Shown here one piece after another: positions 8,145-18,940 of a DNA stretch of 64,000 bases. Each line of letters opens with the position of its first letter. The stretch's first letter is position 1. The stretch is taken from assembly GCF_001595985.1 (NCBI RefSeq), contig NZ_LOJJ01000009.1, positions 124,001-188,000 on the forward strand. Reading direction: 5' to 3'. This stretch comes from Polynucleobacter sinensis. GTDB taxonomy: Bacteria > Pseudomonadota > Gammaproteobacteria > Burkholderiales > Burkholderiaceae. The notes under the pieces were generated by a model that worked only from the letters and a program-made list of their open reading frames with translations, ran no database searches and was not told where the DNA came from. The position numbers were made by a program, and so were the translations under genes.

Positions 8145-11100
8145 TTAGTTGATTGATTGGGTGGATGTACCAGGGCTATTCGGAGCATTTGTTTTGGGCG
8201 CATTTGGTATGCTTGGCTTGCTTTGCTCTTTCAGTAAATTTTTTGTACGAATCGTATCTAGAGTTTTAGCATCAAGCGGCTGACCTTTTTGGTCGAGCGG
8301 AATGACTTCTGGATTCTTCCATGATCCCTGTACTAAGTAGTCAGTTTGCATAGTGCGATTGATTTGATTGGTGATTAAAAACTGGCCTAAGACTGCTCCT
8401 AGACCAATGATGGGATTAATTGCAAAGGCCGCTAGAGAGCCAGCGGTCGCATCAATAGTTGGGAAGATGGTGATGCGTAAATCTTGCGTTTCCTGTGGGA
8501 TGTTGATTTGCCCAGTCATAGCAACGCGAGCTTGATCCAGAATCATGGTGAACTGCTTTGTTTGTGCAATCCCCTGCGCGATTTCAAAGTTACTGTTAAT
8601 CGAGTTAAACGGAGTTCCTTTGGTCGCCAAGTTTCCTAGACTGCCTTGTAAATCAAGTGTTGCGAATCTAAATAAACTTTGTAGGCTAAGTACATCAAGT
8701 AACTTTGCTCCATCGGTATTCACTTCTAGCAGTCGCCCCTTGGTCAGATCAAGGTCAACACTACCTGAAAGCGAGTCGTAGGCTGGAGAAAATATCGAGC
8801 CAGTCCAATTTAGCTTCGCGGTTAACTTCCCCTGCCCGCCCTCAACCGATTTTGGATTGCTCCAGCGGGAAATAATCTCGCCAGCATCTTTGATATTCAT
8901 ATCTGCAGTGATAGAGCTTTGCTCATTTGCCAGGGGTGTTTTGCCAAGCCACTGGCCGGTAATGGTGGAGATACCTTGTGGATTATTGACCTGAACGGAT
9001 TCAATCTTCAGCGTATCTTGTGAAGTTTTCGTTTTGATCTTCACTGTTCCCAGTTGTGCCTTTGTCCAACCTAAATCATCAATCATTAAATCCAGACTGG
9101 GAATTGACTGCGGACTGAGCGGTGCCCTAGTTGGAGTTGGTTTATTTCTAGCCTGCGCATTTTTTGAAGTCGTATCTTGAGATATAAGTTCATTAGATGC
9201 CATTTGGGGTGGAAGTTTGAGGCGTGTTAAGCGACCATTGATCAATCCACTAGATTGCTCAGCACTTGCTGGATGCCACTGAATTTGACCGGCAATTTGT
9301 GGGGAATTTAAACGGATCTGCCAAAGCCTATTTTTTTCAAACGCATTGAGATTGAAATCATTCCATTCCCGATCAAATGCGGTCAACTTTTTAAGTTGAA
9401 CTGAAATCTGTACATCGCTATCAACTACATCAGATGCTTTATCTTCCCCAGCTTTCTTGGAGACCTTGCCCGCCCCTAGGAAATCAAGCCATTTATCAAG
9501 ATTGAGTTCATTACTTGCTAAATGCAATGCAAGACCTTGCTGCGGAACATTCATTGGCGCGCCAATGCCTAATGAATTTCTGAAGACATTATCCGCACCT
9601 ACATTTCCTTGTATGAAATACTGATCCCCAAATTTCCCCGACCAATCTGCACGAACTAAATTGGATTTTTTATCTGAATAAGTCCGTAGGCTAATTTGGC
9701 CTAGCATCGGAGAACCCGCTAATTTTTTAGCAGGTTCAGGGGCGGCGCTTGCCCAGTTTCGTAAATCAAACTTTAGGTTAGTTTGGCTTCCGGATTTATT
9801 AAAGTTAATGAGCCCATCGTATTTGGTCGAACCGCTCATGGCAGTAAGTAGGGCTGGATGTATTTGAGATTTTGTATTTGCTAAGAAGTAATCTTTAATG
9901 AAGCTAGCGTTAATGTCGCCACTGATGGTAAAGCTGGTGTTATTAGCTGCGGAAGGGGCGCTAGCAATCTTGAGCGCTCCCCCCAAAAAGTTCGCAGAGA
10001 CATCCTCAAACTCAGGATTATTTTCGGTAATGCGGATTCTTCCCTTCAGATTTTCTAGGGGGGGAATGCCCTCCCATTGCACCTTATTTCCAGGAAGCAT
10101 TAGCTTGGCATCAAAGTTGGCATCATCACTTCCTGATAGTGGGATTTTTATGCCAAGGTCAAGATTGACTGGGCCTGTCAGAGATAGATTCTTGGCGAGG
10201 TGAGGCTGTTGAATACCTACGGGTGATGCAAACAAGTAATCAAGCATGTCAGAGCCGTCGCCATTGGCCACCCCATTAATCAATAGAGTCATTTGTTTAG
10301 CGCTGACATTGGGAATTTGCGCGCGAACATTTGCAAGCGCTACTTTTTTGTAAGCAGCTTTATCAATGTCAACGGTCAATGTGGACTGTTTCATGTCGAT
10401 GTTGCCGCTAACATTGGTAAATGCGGACCAAATTCCTTGGTTTGTTGGGAGTAAGGGCGATGGCTTATAAATCGCTTTAGAGATGGGTAGGTGCAGTGTT
10501 AGTTCACCAGCTTGTCCAGTCGGGAAAGGGATTTGATCTGGATCACCCTTGATATGTAGAGTTCCACTTTGAATTTCTCCGGATTCAAAAGCTTTACTCA
10601 GGTATTGTCTTGAGTCCTTGTCCATAGTGACTGGAAGATAGCGATGTGCGCTTGCCAACTTCGCTTTCACAAACTCCATGTCGAGTGTCATTTGATCAGC
10701 TTGTTTAGGGGCGCCAATGAGGTAGCTAAGATCAAAGTTGGTAGTGATTTCAGAATTACTTAATTGCATCTGCTTAGCATTAATAAGCCAACCGTTTTTT
10801 TGTTTTGACCAACTAATCTCACCTTTTGCGCGATCGAGTTGAATTTCAGAGGCGGATAAAAAATCGCTCATTTCCAACTCAAGATTTTTGGAATTTAAAG
10901 TGAAACTTCCTTCTTTTTGATTGCTACTCAAATTGCCTGACAGATGAGAAACTGAGGGCATGGATTTATTGATGCCGGTAAAGCTGATGTCGTTGAGTTT
11001 TGCGCTGACTGTAAAGTCTAGTTTGTTAGAGGCAAACCATTTTCCTGGAATTGGTAGGGCCGATAGGGCTGATTTATTTTCGGCCCAACTAATTTCCAAA

Positions 11101-12335
11101 TTCTCAAGTTCGCCATCAGCTTCTGAGGATTTGAGCCACTGGTGAATCTTTTTTGGTAGAGGAAGATTCAATGCAAATAACGCAATATCTTCCATTTCAA
11201 TTTTGGGTGAGGCAAAGCCAAATTCTTTAATTTCACCGCCATCATTTGGTGTGCGCCAGCGGAAAGTGATTGGGCTTAAATCATCAAGGGGGGCGGTGCT
11301 GGGGCTATCCATGTGACGCCATGCCAAGGTTTTGGTGGTCACTGAGTTTAAGCCGCCCTCAGTCTCCTGAGTAAGATTGGTTTCTAGCCTGCCAAACTCA
11401 ATAGGCTCTTCATCTTTTTTGAGTTGTACTTTGAGGCGATCGGCGGCTAAATACATTTGGCCGCCATTCGCTTTTCCGCTATCGAGTTTTAAGCTGCCTT
11501 CTGAGGTAAGCGTTCCTCTTAACTCATATAGTGGTAAAGAGATATCTTTAGAGATTTGACTAAGATTAAATTCGGAGATTTTCCAGGAGAAGCTTCCGAT
11601 CCAGTCTCGCCAGTTACCTGCTTGCCCGCCTAAGTGGTGGACAAAGTCCGCTTTAACCGCAATGGGATTTGGACTCCAAGGTGTCGTTGCGCTGAGTTGG
11701 CCTTGGTGTCTACGAACTCCGTTAGTGAAATGAAAATTTTGAATTGCTATTGAAGTCTTCAGTTTGCGATCATTTTGATCTTCCCAGAAGATTTTGGCAT
11801 TATTGATTTGGATTTCAGTTTGATCCAATATCCAATCTTCAGTGGCGAAATCATTTTCTTTATTGTGTATGGGAATTCCGGCTACCGAGATGACACCCTT
11901 TGAGTCTCTTTGAATGCGAAGCTCGACGTTATCTACAGTGATTTCATGAAAGTAGGGCGCTAGGTGATAGAGGGAGAGCCAGCTTAATTCGCCACTGATG
12001 TGCTTTATCAACAATGGTGGTGTCGATGAAGTGGTTTCGTTATTGAAGCGCAATCCCTCGATGGCAAAATTAGGGCGGATGCCAGTCCAAGATACCTGCA
12101 CATCATCCATGGTGACATTGGTACCCAGGCGCGCACTAATTAAGCGTTCAATAGTGGGTTTTGACTTCTCAATTTGAGGCCATAAGACAAAGCGCACTCC
12201 AAGATGCCCGAATACAAAAAATGCCGCCGTAATACCGGCCAGAATAAGTGCGCGTTTACGCCAGCGGCTCTTGGAGCCTGAGGGCGATTTTTGAGGCGTA
12301 CCCAGCAGTCGGGTCTGGATAAAGTTTCGAAGCAT
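8145..12335 (-). CDS. yhdP: YhdP family AsmA-like envelope protein
   Basis: This is a very large protein (1396 residues) with one N-terminal membrane segment (about residues 28-50) and a long periplasmic region rich in beta structure, matching the YhdP/AsmA-like family. YhdP proteins help move phospholipid to the outer membrane in enterobacteria; that role is assumed here from the family. The C-terminal AsmA-like part includes LRITIFPTID and ends in a low-complexity Pro/Asn/Ser tail. It heads the unit yhdP-nit-tldD-aroG and is divergent from glnE. A GATAAT box lies seven bases before the ATG. Confidence 0.88.
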   Translation of the reverse strand: MLRNFIQTRLLGTPQKSPSGSKSRWRKRALILAGITAAFFVFGHLGVRFVLWPQIEKSKPTIERLISARLGTNVTMDDVQVSWTGIRPNFAIEGLRFNNETTSSTPPLLIKHISGELSWLSLYHLAPYFHEITVDNVELRIQRDSKGVISVAGIPIHNKENDFATEDWILDQTEIQINNAKIFWEDQNDRKLKTSIAIQNFHFTNGVRRHQGQLSATTPWSPNPIAVKADFVHHLGGQAGNWRDWIGSFSWKISEFNLSQISKDISLPLYELRGTLTSEGSLKLDSGKANGGQMYLAADRLKVQLKKDEEPIEFGRLETNLTQETEGGLNSVTTKTLAWRHMDSPSTAPLDDLSPITFRWRTPNDGGEIKEFGFASPKIEMEDIALFALNLPLPKKIHQWLKSSEADGELENLEISWAENKSALSALPIPGKWFASNKLDFTVSAKLNDISFTGINKSMPSVSHLSGNLSSNQKEGSFTLNSKNLELEMSDFLSASEIQLDRAKGEISWSKQKNGWLINAKQMQLSNSEITTNFDLSYLIGAPKQADQMTLDMEFVKAKLASAHRYLPVTMDKDSRQYLSKAFESGEIQSGTLHIKGDPDQIPFPTGQAGELTLHLPISKAIYKPSPLLPTNQGIWSAFTNVSGNIDMKQSTLTVDIDKAAYKKVALANVRAQIPNVSAKQMTLLINGVANGDGSDMLDYLFASPVGIQQPHLAKNLSLTGPVNLDLGIKIPLSGSDDANFDAKLMLPGNKVQWEGIPPLENLKGRIRITENNPEFEDVSANFLGGALKIASAPSAANNTSFTISGDINASFIKDYFLANTKSQIHPALLTAMSGSTKYDGLINFNKSGSQTNLKFDLRNWASAAPEPAKKLAGSPMLGQISLRTYSDKKSNLVRADWSGKFGDQYFIQGNVGADNVFRNSLGIGAPMNVPQQGLALHLASNELNLDKWLDFLGAGKVSKKAGEDKASDVVDSDVQISVQLKKLTAFDREWNDFNLNAFEKNRLWQIRLNSPQIAGQIQWHPASAEQSSGLINGRLTRLKLPPQMASNELISQDTTSKNAQARNKPTPTRAPLSPQSIPSLDLMIDDLGWTKAQLGTVKIKTKTSQDTLKIESVQVNNPQGISTITGQWLGKTPLANEQSSITADMNIKDAGEIISRWSNPKSVEGGQGKLTAKLNWTGSIFSPAYDSLSGSVDLDLTKGRLLEVNTDGAKLLDVLSLQSLFRFATLDLQGSLGNLATKGTPFNSINSNFEIAQGIAQTKQFTMILDQARVAMTGQINIPQETQDLRITIFPTIDATAGSLAAFAINPIIGLGAVLGQFLITNQINRTMQTDYLVQGSWKNPEVIPLDQKGQPLDAKTLDTIRTKNLLKEQSKPSIPNAPKTNAPNSPGTSTQSIN

Positions 12336-12342
12336 GACCGCT

Positions 12343-12348
12343 ATTATC
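12343..12348 (-). promoter_or_regulatory. -10 box, probable leaderless yhdP mRNA
   Basis: GATAAT on the minus strand (one mismatch to TATAAT) ends seven bases before the yhdP ATG. No Shine-Dalgarno sequence lies between them. A -35 hexamer is not evident. Confidence 0.4.
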
Positions 12349-12413
12349 CGTCAGCTATCGAGTGATCGCCAAGCTTCTCCCAATTCACTCGTGACTCGGA
12401 TTAAGATGGTGAA

Positions 12414-15230
12414 ATGACAGATTTTTCTCGCCAAATTGAATTTTTAAAGCAGCACTCAACTTATGCGCAGCGTTGGTTAAATGCGCGTCCTGAGTGGATT
12501 GATTGGTTGGAAGTTCAGGGTGCGCAGAAAATTGATGTTCACGGTATTCAAGAGCTCTTAACTCCATGTCAAGAGGCTTTGGCGTTTGAGGATCAAAACG
12601 AAGCGCAGTTTATGGCCGATTTAAGGCTAGCAAGGCAGCGCTTGATGCTTTGGGTTGCTTTTCGGGATCTCAATGGCATGGCGGATTTGGATGAAGTAAC
12701 TCATGCTTTAAGCCATTTTGCCGAGCAAGTGGTTTCTCTATCCATTGCTTATATTCGCGAAGACTTAAAGCGACGCTTTGGGCTGCCATGGAGTTCGGTC
12801 ACCAACTCGGAAATGCCCTTAATGGTCGTTGGAATGGGTAAGCTTGGAGGGTTAGAGCTTAATCTTTCTTCGGATATCGATTTAATTTTTCTTTATGAGC
12901 ATGAAGGGGAGACCCAAGATGCGCCTAAAAGCTTGTCCTACCATGAGTGGTTTACACGGATGGGAAAGCGCTTAATCAAACTTCTGGCTGAACATGATGC
13001 CAATGGTTTTGTATTTCGGGTAGACATGCGTTTGCGACCAAACGGCGATTCAGGCCCCTTGGTCTGTAGTCTTGATATGCTAGAGGAATACCTCTTGGTG
13101 CAGGGCAGGGAGTGGGAGCGCTATGCCTGGATCAAGGGAAGAATGATCGCACCTCTTCCAGATTCGCCTGCATTCGCGCATTGCGAAAAAGAGTTGGATC
13201 AATTAATTCGCCCCTTTGTTTACAGGCGTCATCTGGACTACGGAGTCATTGCCTCTATTCGTGAGTTGCATGCCCAGATTCAGCATGAGGCGGAAAAGCG
13301 TTCCTCAAATCATCATGGCCGCTCAAAAGATATTAAGTTGGGCCGTGGTGGCATTCGGGAAATTGAATTTTTGGCGCAAATGTTTCAGTTGATGCGTGGT
13401 GGCACAGATCCGAGATTTCGCATTCGCCCAACTTTAAGAGTATTGGATTTAGTGAAGCAGCAAGGTATCTTGCCCGTTTCAGAGGTGGAGACATTGCAAG
13501 CGGCATATGTTTTCTTGCGTCGTCTGGAGCATCGAATTCAAGTATGGGAAGATCAGCAGACGCATTATTTGCCCGAGGATGATTTGGCGCGTACGCGCCT
13601 GGCATCCAGCATGATTGGTCCAGATCAGATTCAGGAGCAATCTGAATTTTTAGATGGGCTAGATAAGCATCAGCTCGCCGTAGCCCAATTATTTGAAAAG
13701 GCATTTGTTCTAGATGACAGTGCCCGTTTAGATAGCGCTTCTTTGCCTGTTGGTTGGGAGCCTGATGGCATATTCTTTCCAGAATCTTTGGCTCGATGGT
13801 TGGCATGGGTTGATAGTTCTAAGCAGAACCAGTTACCCGAGAAAAGTCGATTAATTTTTAATAATTTGATTCGCAAGGCTGCAGATAGTTTGCATGCTGA
13901 TGGAATAGATTCTGCTGCTGCAGATCTTACTTTGCTGCGCTTTTTTGATTTGCTTGAGGCAATTGCGAGACGTAGTGCTTATTTATCGATTCTCTCTGAA
14001 TATCCAAGAGCGTTATCTAATGTATTGGCGCTGTTGAGGGCTTCTCAATGGGGCGCGGAGTATTTAACTAGGCATCCACATTTACTCGATTATCTATTGA
14101 ACTCGCGTACTGAAAAGTCGTTGATTGAGCAGCCCGAGCAATACTGGCGCGAAGTAAAGGCTACCTTAGACATGCGTCTTGATGACGTCATGGCAGAGGG
14201 TGATGGATCAGAGCAGGCAATGGATATTTTGCGTATTACCCACCATACGGAAACTTTTATTACCCTGCTCGCGGATTTAGGTATTGGTGTTGACCAAGCT
14301 TTATCTGTGGAGAAGGTGAGCGACCATCTATCTGCCCTAGCGGATTTAATTGTGCAGACAACCTTTGAGCGAGTATGGCCAAGTGTTGCCAAGAAGTTTG
14401 AATTGTCGGCAGAGTTAGAGCCGCCATTCGCGGTAATTTCCTACGGCAAGCTTGGCGGCAAGGAGCTTGGTTATGCCTCAGACTTAGATTTAGTGTTTTT
14501 ATATCAAGCTGAGGAGTCTGATTATGCAGCGCAAGAAATTTATGCCCTTTTAGCTAAGAGAATGATTAATTGGCTAACAACCTATACGTCTGCCGGCAGC
14601 TTATTTGAGATCGATACCCGTTTACGCCCTAATGGCTCTGCTGGATTCTTGGTAACCAATGCCCATGCATTTAGGAAGTACCAATTACGCGAAGGTGATA
14701 ATGCCGCTTGGGTTTGGGAGCATCAGGCTCTAACGAGGGCTAGATATTCTGCGGGCAGTCAAAGCGTCGGGTTATTTTTCGATGAGGTGCGCTCTGAGGT
14801 CTTGAGTCAAAAGCGAGATATTAATCAGTTGCGTAGCGAGATCTCGGAAATGCGTCGCAAGGTTCATGCGGGTCACCCCAATCCTAGTTCGGATTTCGAT
14901 TTAAAGCATGATTCAGGTGGTATGGTCGATATTGAATTTATTGTCCAATTTTTAGTTTTGGCCTATTCCAACGCTTTTCCTCAGTTGTTAAGTAATTTGG
15001 GAAATATTGCGCTACTGCGTATCGCCGGAGAGGTTGAATTGATTCCGACGCAGTTAGCTCAGAAGGTTGCCGATGCTTATCGCTTCTTTAGAGCAAGGCA
15101 GCACCGTTTGCGTTTGGATGGGGCTGATAAGACCCGAGTCGATTTAGCTTTAGAGTTGCCATTAGTGGAGGCAAGAGAGGCGGTGCTCAGTTTGTGGCAA
15201 GAAATCTTTCAAGTTCCCTCTAGCACCTAA
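12414..15230 (+). CDS. glnE: Glutamine synthetase adenylyltransferase/adenylyl-removing enzyme
   Basis: GlnE attaches AMP to and removes it from glutamine synthetase under PII control, linking nitrogen status to glutamine synthesis. Two nucleotidyltransferase domains are visible. The N-terminal (removing) domain has GMGKLGGLELNLSSDIDL (about 140-157, with D154 and D156), and the C-terminal (transferring) domain has YGKLGGKELGYASDLDL (about 677-693). The 938-residue length is normal. It stands alone, divergent from yhdP and convergent with recN. TAAGAT, a weak -10 match, lies six bases before the ATG. Confidence 0.96.
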   Translation: MTDFSRQIEFLKQHSTYAQRWLNARPEWIDWLEVQGAQKIDVHGIQELLTPCQEALAFEDQNEAQFMADLRLARQRLMLWVAFRDLNGMADLDEVTHALSHFAEQVVSLSIAYIREDLKRRFGLPWSSVTNSEMPLMVVGMGKLGGLELNLSSDIDLIFLYEHEGETQDAPKSLSYHEWFTRMGKRLIKLLAEHDANGFVFRVDMRLRPNGDSGPLVCSLDMLEEYLLVQGREWERYAWIKGRMIAPLPDSPAFAHCEKELDQLIRPFVYRRHLDYGVIASIRELHAQIQHEAEKRSSNHHGRSKDIKLGRGGIREIEFLAQMFQLMRGGTDPRFRIRPTLRVLDLVKQQGILPVSEVETLQAAYVFLRRLEHRIQVWEDQQTHYLPEDDLARTRLASSMIGPDQIQEQSEFLDGLDKHQLAVAQLFEKAFVLDDSARLDSASLPVGWEPDGIFFPESLARWLAWVDSSKQNQLPEKSRLIFNNLIRKAADSLHADGIDSAAADLTLLRFFDLLEAIARRSAYLSILSEYPRALSNVLALLRASQWGAEYLTRHPHLLDYLLNSRTEKSLIEQPEQYWREVKATLDMRLDDVMAEGDGSEQAMDILRITHHTETFITLLADLGIGVDQALSVEKVSDHLSALADLIVQTTFERVWPSVAKKFELSAELEPPFAVISYGKLGGKELGYASDLDLVFLYQAEESDYAAQEIYALLAKRMINWLTTYTSAGSLFEIDTRLRPNGSAGFLVTNAHAFRKYQLREGDNAAWVWEHQALTRARYSAGSQSVGLFFDEVRSEVLSQKRDINQLRSEISEMRRKVHAGHPNPSSDFDLKHDSGGMVDIEFIVQFLVLAYSNAFPQLLSNLGNIALLRIAGEVELIPTQLAQKVADAYRFFRARQHRLRLDGADKTRVDLALELPLVEAREAVLSLWQEIFQVPSST

Positions 15231-15251
15231 ATTCAGTGCTCGGTAGCGATG

Positions 15252-16922
15252 CTAGCTTTGCTCTAAAAGCTCTCTTGCATGACGACGGGTTGTATCTGTA
15301 ATGGTAGCGCCCCCGAGCATCCGTGCTACCTCCTCAACTCGCTCTGCCCTGCCAAGTTGGCTCACCTGGGATAGAGTTTTATCCTCAGACTGTGATTTGC
15401 TTACCTTCAAATGGTGGTTACCTTGGGCTGCTACCTGTGGCAAGTGAGTGACGCAGAGTATTTGATGGGATTCTCCGAGCTGACGTAGCAATCTTCCAAC
15501 TGTTTCTGCAACTGCGCCACCAATGCCCGCATCCACTTCATCAAATATCAGTGTTGGCGTAAAGGAGGCTTTGCTAGTAATCACGCTGATAGCTAGGCTA
15601 ATACGAGCTAACTCTCCACCAGAGGCTACTTTAGCCAGAGAGCGAGGCGTGCTGCCAGCATGTCCGGCCACCAGGAATTCAATTTGCTCTAGGCCATGAG
15701 CGCCACCATCAGCTAAGGGGATTGAGGCAATTTCCAAACGTCCGCCAACCATCGATAATTCTTGCATAGCTGCAGTGACCTGTTTGCTCAAATCCAATGC
15801 AGCTTTGGCGCGTTTTTGCGAGAGTTGTTTTGCAAGTTTGAGGTACGCAATTTCCTCTGCCTTCACTTTTTCACGCAGAGCCTCAATATTTTGAGATGCA
15901 GTCAGAGCGTCTAAGCGTTCTGCCGTTTCATTAAGTAAATTTGGAAGTGCATCCGCTTCAGTCCGATACTTTCGCGCTGCGCTATGTAGCGCTTGCATGC
16001 GCTCTTCTACTTCACTCAAGCGCGCAGGATCTAAATCAAGTTTTTGTAAATATCGATTCAGGCTGTGAGCTGCCTCATCAATCTGGATTTGGGCTGACTC
16101 AAGCGCTTGGCTGATATCGCTCAGCGCGGGATCATGCTCTGCCAAAGCGGTCATATTCGCGCTGACTTTGGAGAGGGTCGATTCAACCGAGTTATCTGCT
16201 TCACTTAATACATCAATGACTTCTTGGCAACCACTGAGAATTTTTGCCCCATTAGCAAGGCGTGCGTGCTCACTTTGAATCGCAACCCATTCTCCTTCTT
16301 GCGGTGAGAGTTCGCTTAGTTCTTCAAGCTGCCATTCCAAACGCTCACGCTCTCGTTCAATGTCTTGACCAGCATTTTCGGCTTGCTCTAGACGACGACG
16401 AGAGTCATGCAGGGTTTTGAATAGTCGCGCAACTTCGCCCACAAGCTCCATAAGATTGGCATGGCGATCTAAAAGTTCGCGTTGCGCACCACTTTTAAGG
16501 AGAAGTTGGTGAGCGTGTTGACCATGGATATCCACCAATTGGTCTCCAGCTTCTCGGAGCTGGCTAAGAGTTGCAACACTGCCGTTAATAAATGCACGGC
16601 TGCGACCATTGCTTTCGACAATTCTTTTGAGAAGGAGGTTTTTTCCTTCATCTTCAATCGGAAAGCCTTGCTTATCAAGCCAATGTTTCAGGCTTTCAGT
16701 CTGAGTTGACTCAATGCGAAAGAGGGCGCTGATCTCAGCGCGAGTACAGCCTTCACGAATTTGACTGCTATCCGCACGCTCCCCTAAAGCAAGGCCCAAG
16801 GCATCCAGGAGAATTGATTTTCCGGCGCCTGTTTCGCCAGTAAGAACGGTAAAACCTGAGGAAAAATCAAGCTCTAGTTGATTGACAATAACGAAATCAC
16901 GAAGGGCGAGGGTTTGAAGCAT
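15252..16922 (-). CDS. recN: DNA repair protein RecN
   Basis: RecN is an SMC-like ATPase acting in double-strand break repair. The Walker A motif GETGAGKS is at residues 29-36 and the Walker B motif LIFDEVDAGIGG near residue 455, separated by a long coiled coil with heptad-rich Glu/Leu/Ala sequence (about 150-370). The ABC signature appears as LAKVASGGELARISLA. The 556-residue length is normal. It follows nadK by 26 bases and is probably co-transcribed. No LexA-type box was recognised in the short gap. Confidence 0.96.
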   Translation of the reverse strand: MLQTLALRDFVIVNQLELDFSSGFTVLTGETGAGKSILLDALGLALGERADSSQIREGCTRAEISALFRIESTQTESLKHWLDKQGFPIEDEGKNLLLKRIVESNGRSRAFINGSVATLSQLREAGDQLVDIHGQHAHQLLLKSGAQRELLDRHANLMELVGEVARLFKTLHDSRRRLEQAENAGQDIERERERLEWQLEELSELSPQEGEWVAIQSEHARLANGAKILSGCQEVIDVLSEADNSVESTLSKVSANMTALAEHDPALSDISQALESAQIQIDEAAHSLNRYLQKLDLDPARLSEVEERMQALHSAARKYRTEADALPNLLNETAERLDALTASQNIEALREKVKAEEIAYLKLAKQLSQKRAKAALDLSKQVTAAMQELSMVGGRLEIASIPLADGGAHGLEQIEFLVAGHAGSTPRSLAKVASGGELARISLAISVITSKASFTPTLIFDEVDAGIGGAVAETVGRLLRQLGESHQILCVTHLPQVAAQGNHHLKVSKSQSEDKTLSQVSQLGRAERVEEVARMLGGATITDTTRRHARELLEQS

Positions 16923-16948
16923 GCCTTAGCGTACCAAAAAATTCGACA

Positions 16949-17854
16949 TCAAAATGTCGAAGGATACTCATTCCAATGCAGCTTCTCGCGCAATGTTTTG
17001 TAGTCGCTATGACTTCGAGGATGCAAGAAGGTAATTGTTTTATTAGATTGGCGAACTTCAATCTTGTCACCACTTTGTAAATTTGTTTGGGACTGCATAT
17101 CAAAATTCACAATCACTTCGCGACCATCTACTACTTCAATGACTGTCACGCTATCCTCGGGTAAGACGATGGGGCGATTTGAGAGGGAGTGCGGCGCAAT
17201 TGGTGCCAATAGGATGCCAGCAACGCGAGGATGGAGAATGGGGCCGCCTGCTGATAAGGCATAGGCTGTTGAGCCAGTCGGAGTGGACACAATCAAGCCG
17301 TCAGAACGCTGGTTGTACATAAAGGAGCCATTGACATGTACTGCTAACTCCACCATGCCCGAGATGCCTGAGCGATTCACAACAACATCATTGAGGGCTA
17401 GGGCGTGATTAATTTCCTTACCGGCGCGTAGCACAACAGCGTCGAGTAATGTCCTGGTATCTGCTTCATATTCACCAGCGATGATTTTGGGTAAAGTCAT
17501 TTGAACTGATTGAATAGGGATGTCAGTCATATAGCCAAGACGCCCCATATTGATTCCAACCAGCGGCACATTGCTACCAGCCAACTGACGCCCAATACCG
17601 AGCATCGTGCCATCTCCGCCCAGAACCACCACCAAATCAATTGCGCCTTCAAAGGCATCGGTTGTCTTGGTGGGATAGTCTAAGAGGCCCAAATGGCTTG
17701 CTGTTGCCGCCTCTATAAAGACTTCACAGCCTAAACTGGAGACGATTTTTGCCAGATCTCTGAGGTGATCTTCGATTCCATCCGCCTGAAATTTGCCAAC
17801 GAGGGCAACTCGGCTAAATGCTTTCTTGGCGGAATTTGGGGATGGGCTTAACAT
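16949..17854 (-). CDS. nadK: NAD kinase
   Basis: It phosphorylates NAD to NADP. The motif GGDGT is at residues 79-83, followed by NMGRLGYMTD and SPTGSTAYALSAGG, all diagnostic. I chose the ATG at 17854 (301 residues); a longer reading to 17929 would overlap the divergent hrcA start and adds residues not seen in the family. A TTTAAT box six bases before the ATG supports this start. The nadK-recN order next to hrcA is usual for betaproteobacteria. Confidence 0.95.
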   Translation of the reverse strand: MLSPSPNSAKKAFSRVALVGKFQADGIEDHLRDLAKIVSSLGCEVFIEAATASHLGLLDYPTKTTDAFEGAIDLVVVLGGDGTMLGIGRQLAGSNVPLVGINMGRLGYMTDIPIQSVQMTLPKIIAGEYEADTRTLLDAVVLRAGKEINHALALNDVVVNRSGISGMVELAVHVNGSFMYNQRSDGLIVSTPTGSTAYALSAGGPILHPRVAGILLAPIAPHSLSNRPIVLPEDSVTVIEVVDGREVIVNFDMQSQTNLQSGDKIEVRQSNKTITFLHPRSHSDYKTLREKLHWNEYPSTF

Positions 17855-17860
17855 ATAACG

Positions 17861-17866
17861 ATTAAA
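17861..17866 (-). promoter_or_regulatory. -10 box, possible leaderless nadK mRNA
   Basis: TTTAAT on the minus strand (one mismatch to TATAAT) ends six bases before the nadK ATG. It shares the 37-base gap with the divergent hrcA start. No CIRCE operator (TTAGCACTC inverted repeat) is present here. Confidence 0.35.
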
Positions 17867-17891
17867 CCATACGCATAAAATCTCTTCCACC

Positions 17892-18902
17892 ATGGATGAT
17901 CGTTCCCGCGCCTTACTAAAAACCCTCATCGAGCGCTATATCGAGGAGGGCCAGCCTATTGGCTCACGCACTTTATCGAGATTTTCCGGTTTAGACCTGT
18001 CCGCAGCGACGATTCGCAATGTAATGGCAGACCTCGAGGATATGGGTTTGGTCACCAGCCCTCATACCTCTGCTGGCCGAATACCGACCCCCAGGGGTTA
18101 TCGTTTGTTCGTTGATACGATGGTGACGGTGCGTCCCCTTGAAGAAATAGCTGCTCGGGAGGTAGAAAAAGGCCTGTTGCCAGACTCCCCTCAGCGGGTG
18201 CTCAATTCTGCCGCGCAAATATTGTCCAATTTGACTCACTTTGCTGGCGTGGTCATGACGCCTAAGCGCGCCCAGGTGTTTAAACACATTGAATTTTTAC
18301 GTTTGGGTGAGGGTAAGATTTTGCTCATCATGGTCACTCCTGAGGGGGATGTGCAAAACCGCATTCTTCCAACAACCCAGGACTATACGCCAAGCCAATT
18401 AATTGAGGCGGGCAACTACATCAATACTCAATTTGCTGGAAAAAGCTTTGCCGAGGTGAGGACGCACTTAGCTTCTGATTTGGATAATCTCCGAAGTGAT
18501 ATTTCCGGATTAATGGCATTGGCGTTGCAGAGCGGTGTGAGTGACTATGGCATGGGTCAAGGGGATATGCTGTTATCAGGCGAGCGTCGTTTATTGAATG
18601 TGGGCGATCTCAGTACCAACTTGGATAAGTTGCGCAAGATGTTCGATATGTTGGAGCAGAAATCAGTACTCATGCAGTTATTGGATGTTTCTAGTCATGC
18701 TGACGGTATTCAGATTTTTATTGGCGGTGAGAGTGATTTGCTTCCATACGAGGATTTGGCTGTAATTAGCGCTCCATATAGTGTTGATGGCCAGATTGTC
18801 GGAACTCTGGGAGTCATCGGGCCAACTCGTATGGCTTACGATCGCGTTATTCCAATTGTTGATATCACCTCTAAATTACTATCGGGCGCTTTGAGCTCCT
18901 GA
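17892..18902 (+). CDS. hrcA: Heat-inducible transcription repressor HrcA
   Basis: HrcA represses chaperonin genes by binding CIRCE elements. The N-terminal winged helix (about residues 1-85) includes [13 protein letters not shown] and [14 protein letters not shown], and the C-terminal dimerisation domain ends in [15 protein letters not shown]. The 336-residue length is normal. It opens the heat-shock block on the plus strand. Because no CIRCE is seen in this window, its targets (probably groES-groEL) should lie elsewhere. A TAAAAT box lies ten bases before the ATG. Confidence 0.96.
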   Translation: MDDRSRALLKTLIERYIEEGQPIGSRTLSRFSGLDLSAATIRNVMADLEDMGLVTSPHTSAGRIPTPRGYRLFVDTMVTVRPLEEIAAREVEKGLLPDSPQRVLNSAAQILSNLTHFAGVVMTPKRAQVFKHIEFLRLGEGKILLIMVTPEGDVQNRILPTTQDYTPSQLIEAGNYINTQFAGKSFAEVRTHLASDLDNLRSDISGLMALALQSGVSDYGMGQGDMLLSGERRLLNVGDLSTNLDKLRKMFDMLEQKSVLMQLLDVSSHADGIQIFIGGESDLLPYEDLAVISAPYSVDGQIVGTLGVIGPTRMAYDRVIPIVDITSKLLSGALSS

Positions 18903-18940
18903 GTTTTTACCTAGTTCATATTTTTTAAGACGGATACCCA

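Noticed and set aside
13333..13806. 157-codon open frame antisense to glnE
   Set aside because: It lies within a well-supported gene, with no ribosome-binding site or recognisable protein features.
17855..17891. Possible CIRCE operator before hrcA
   Set aside because: The gap was read for TTAGCACTC and its inverted partner; neither is present.
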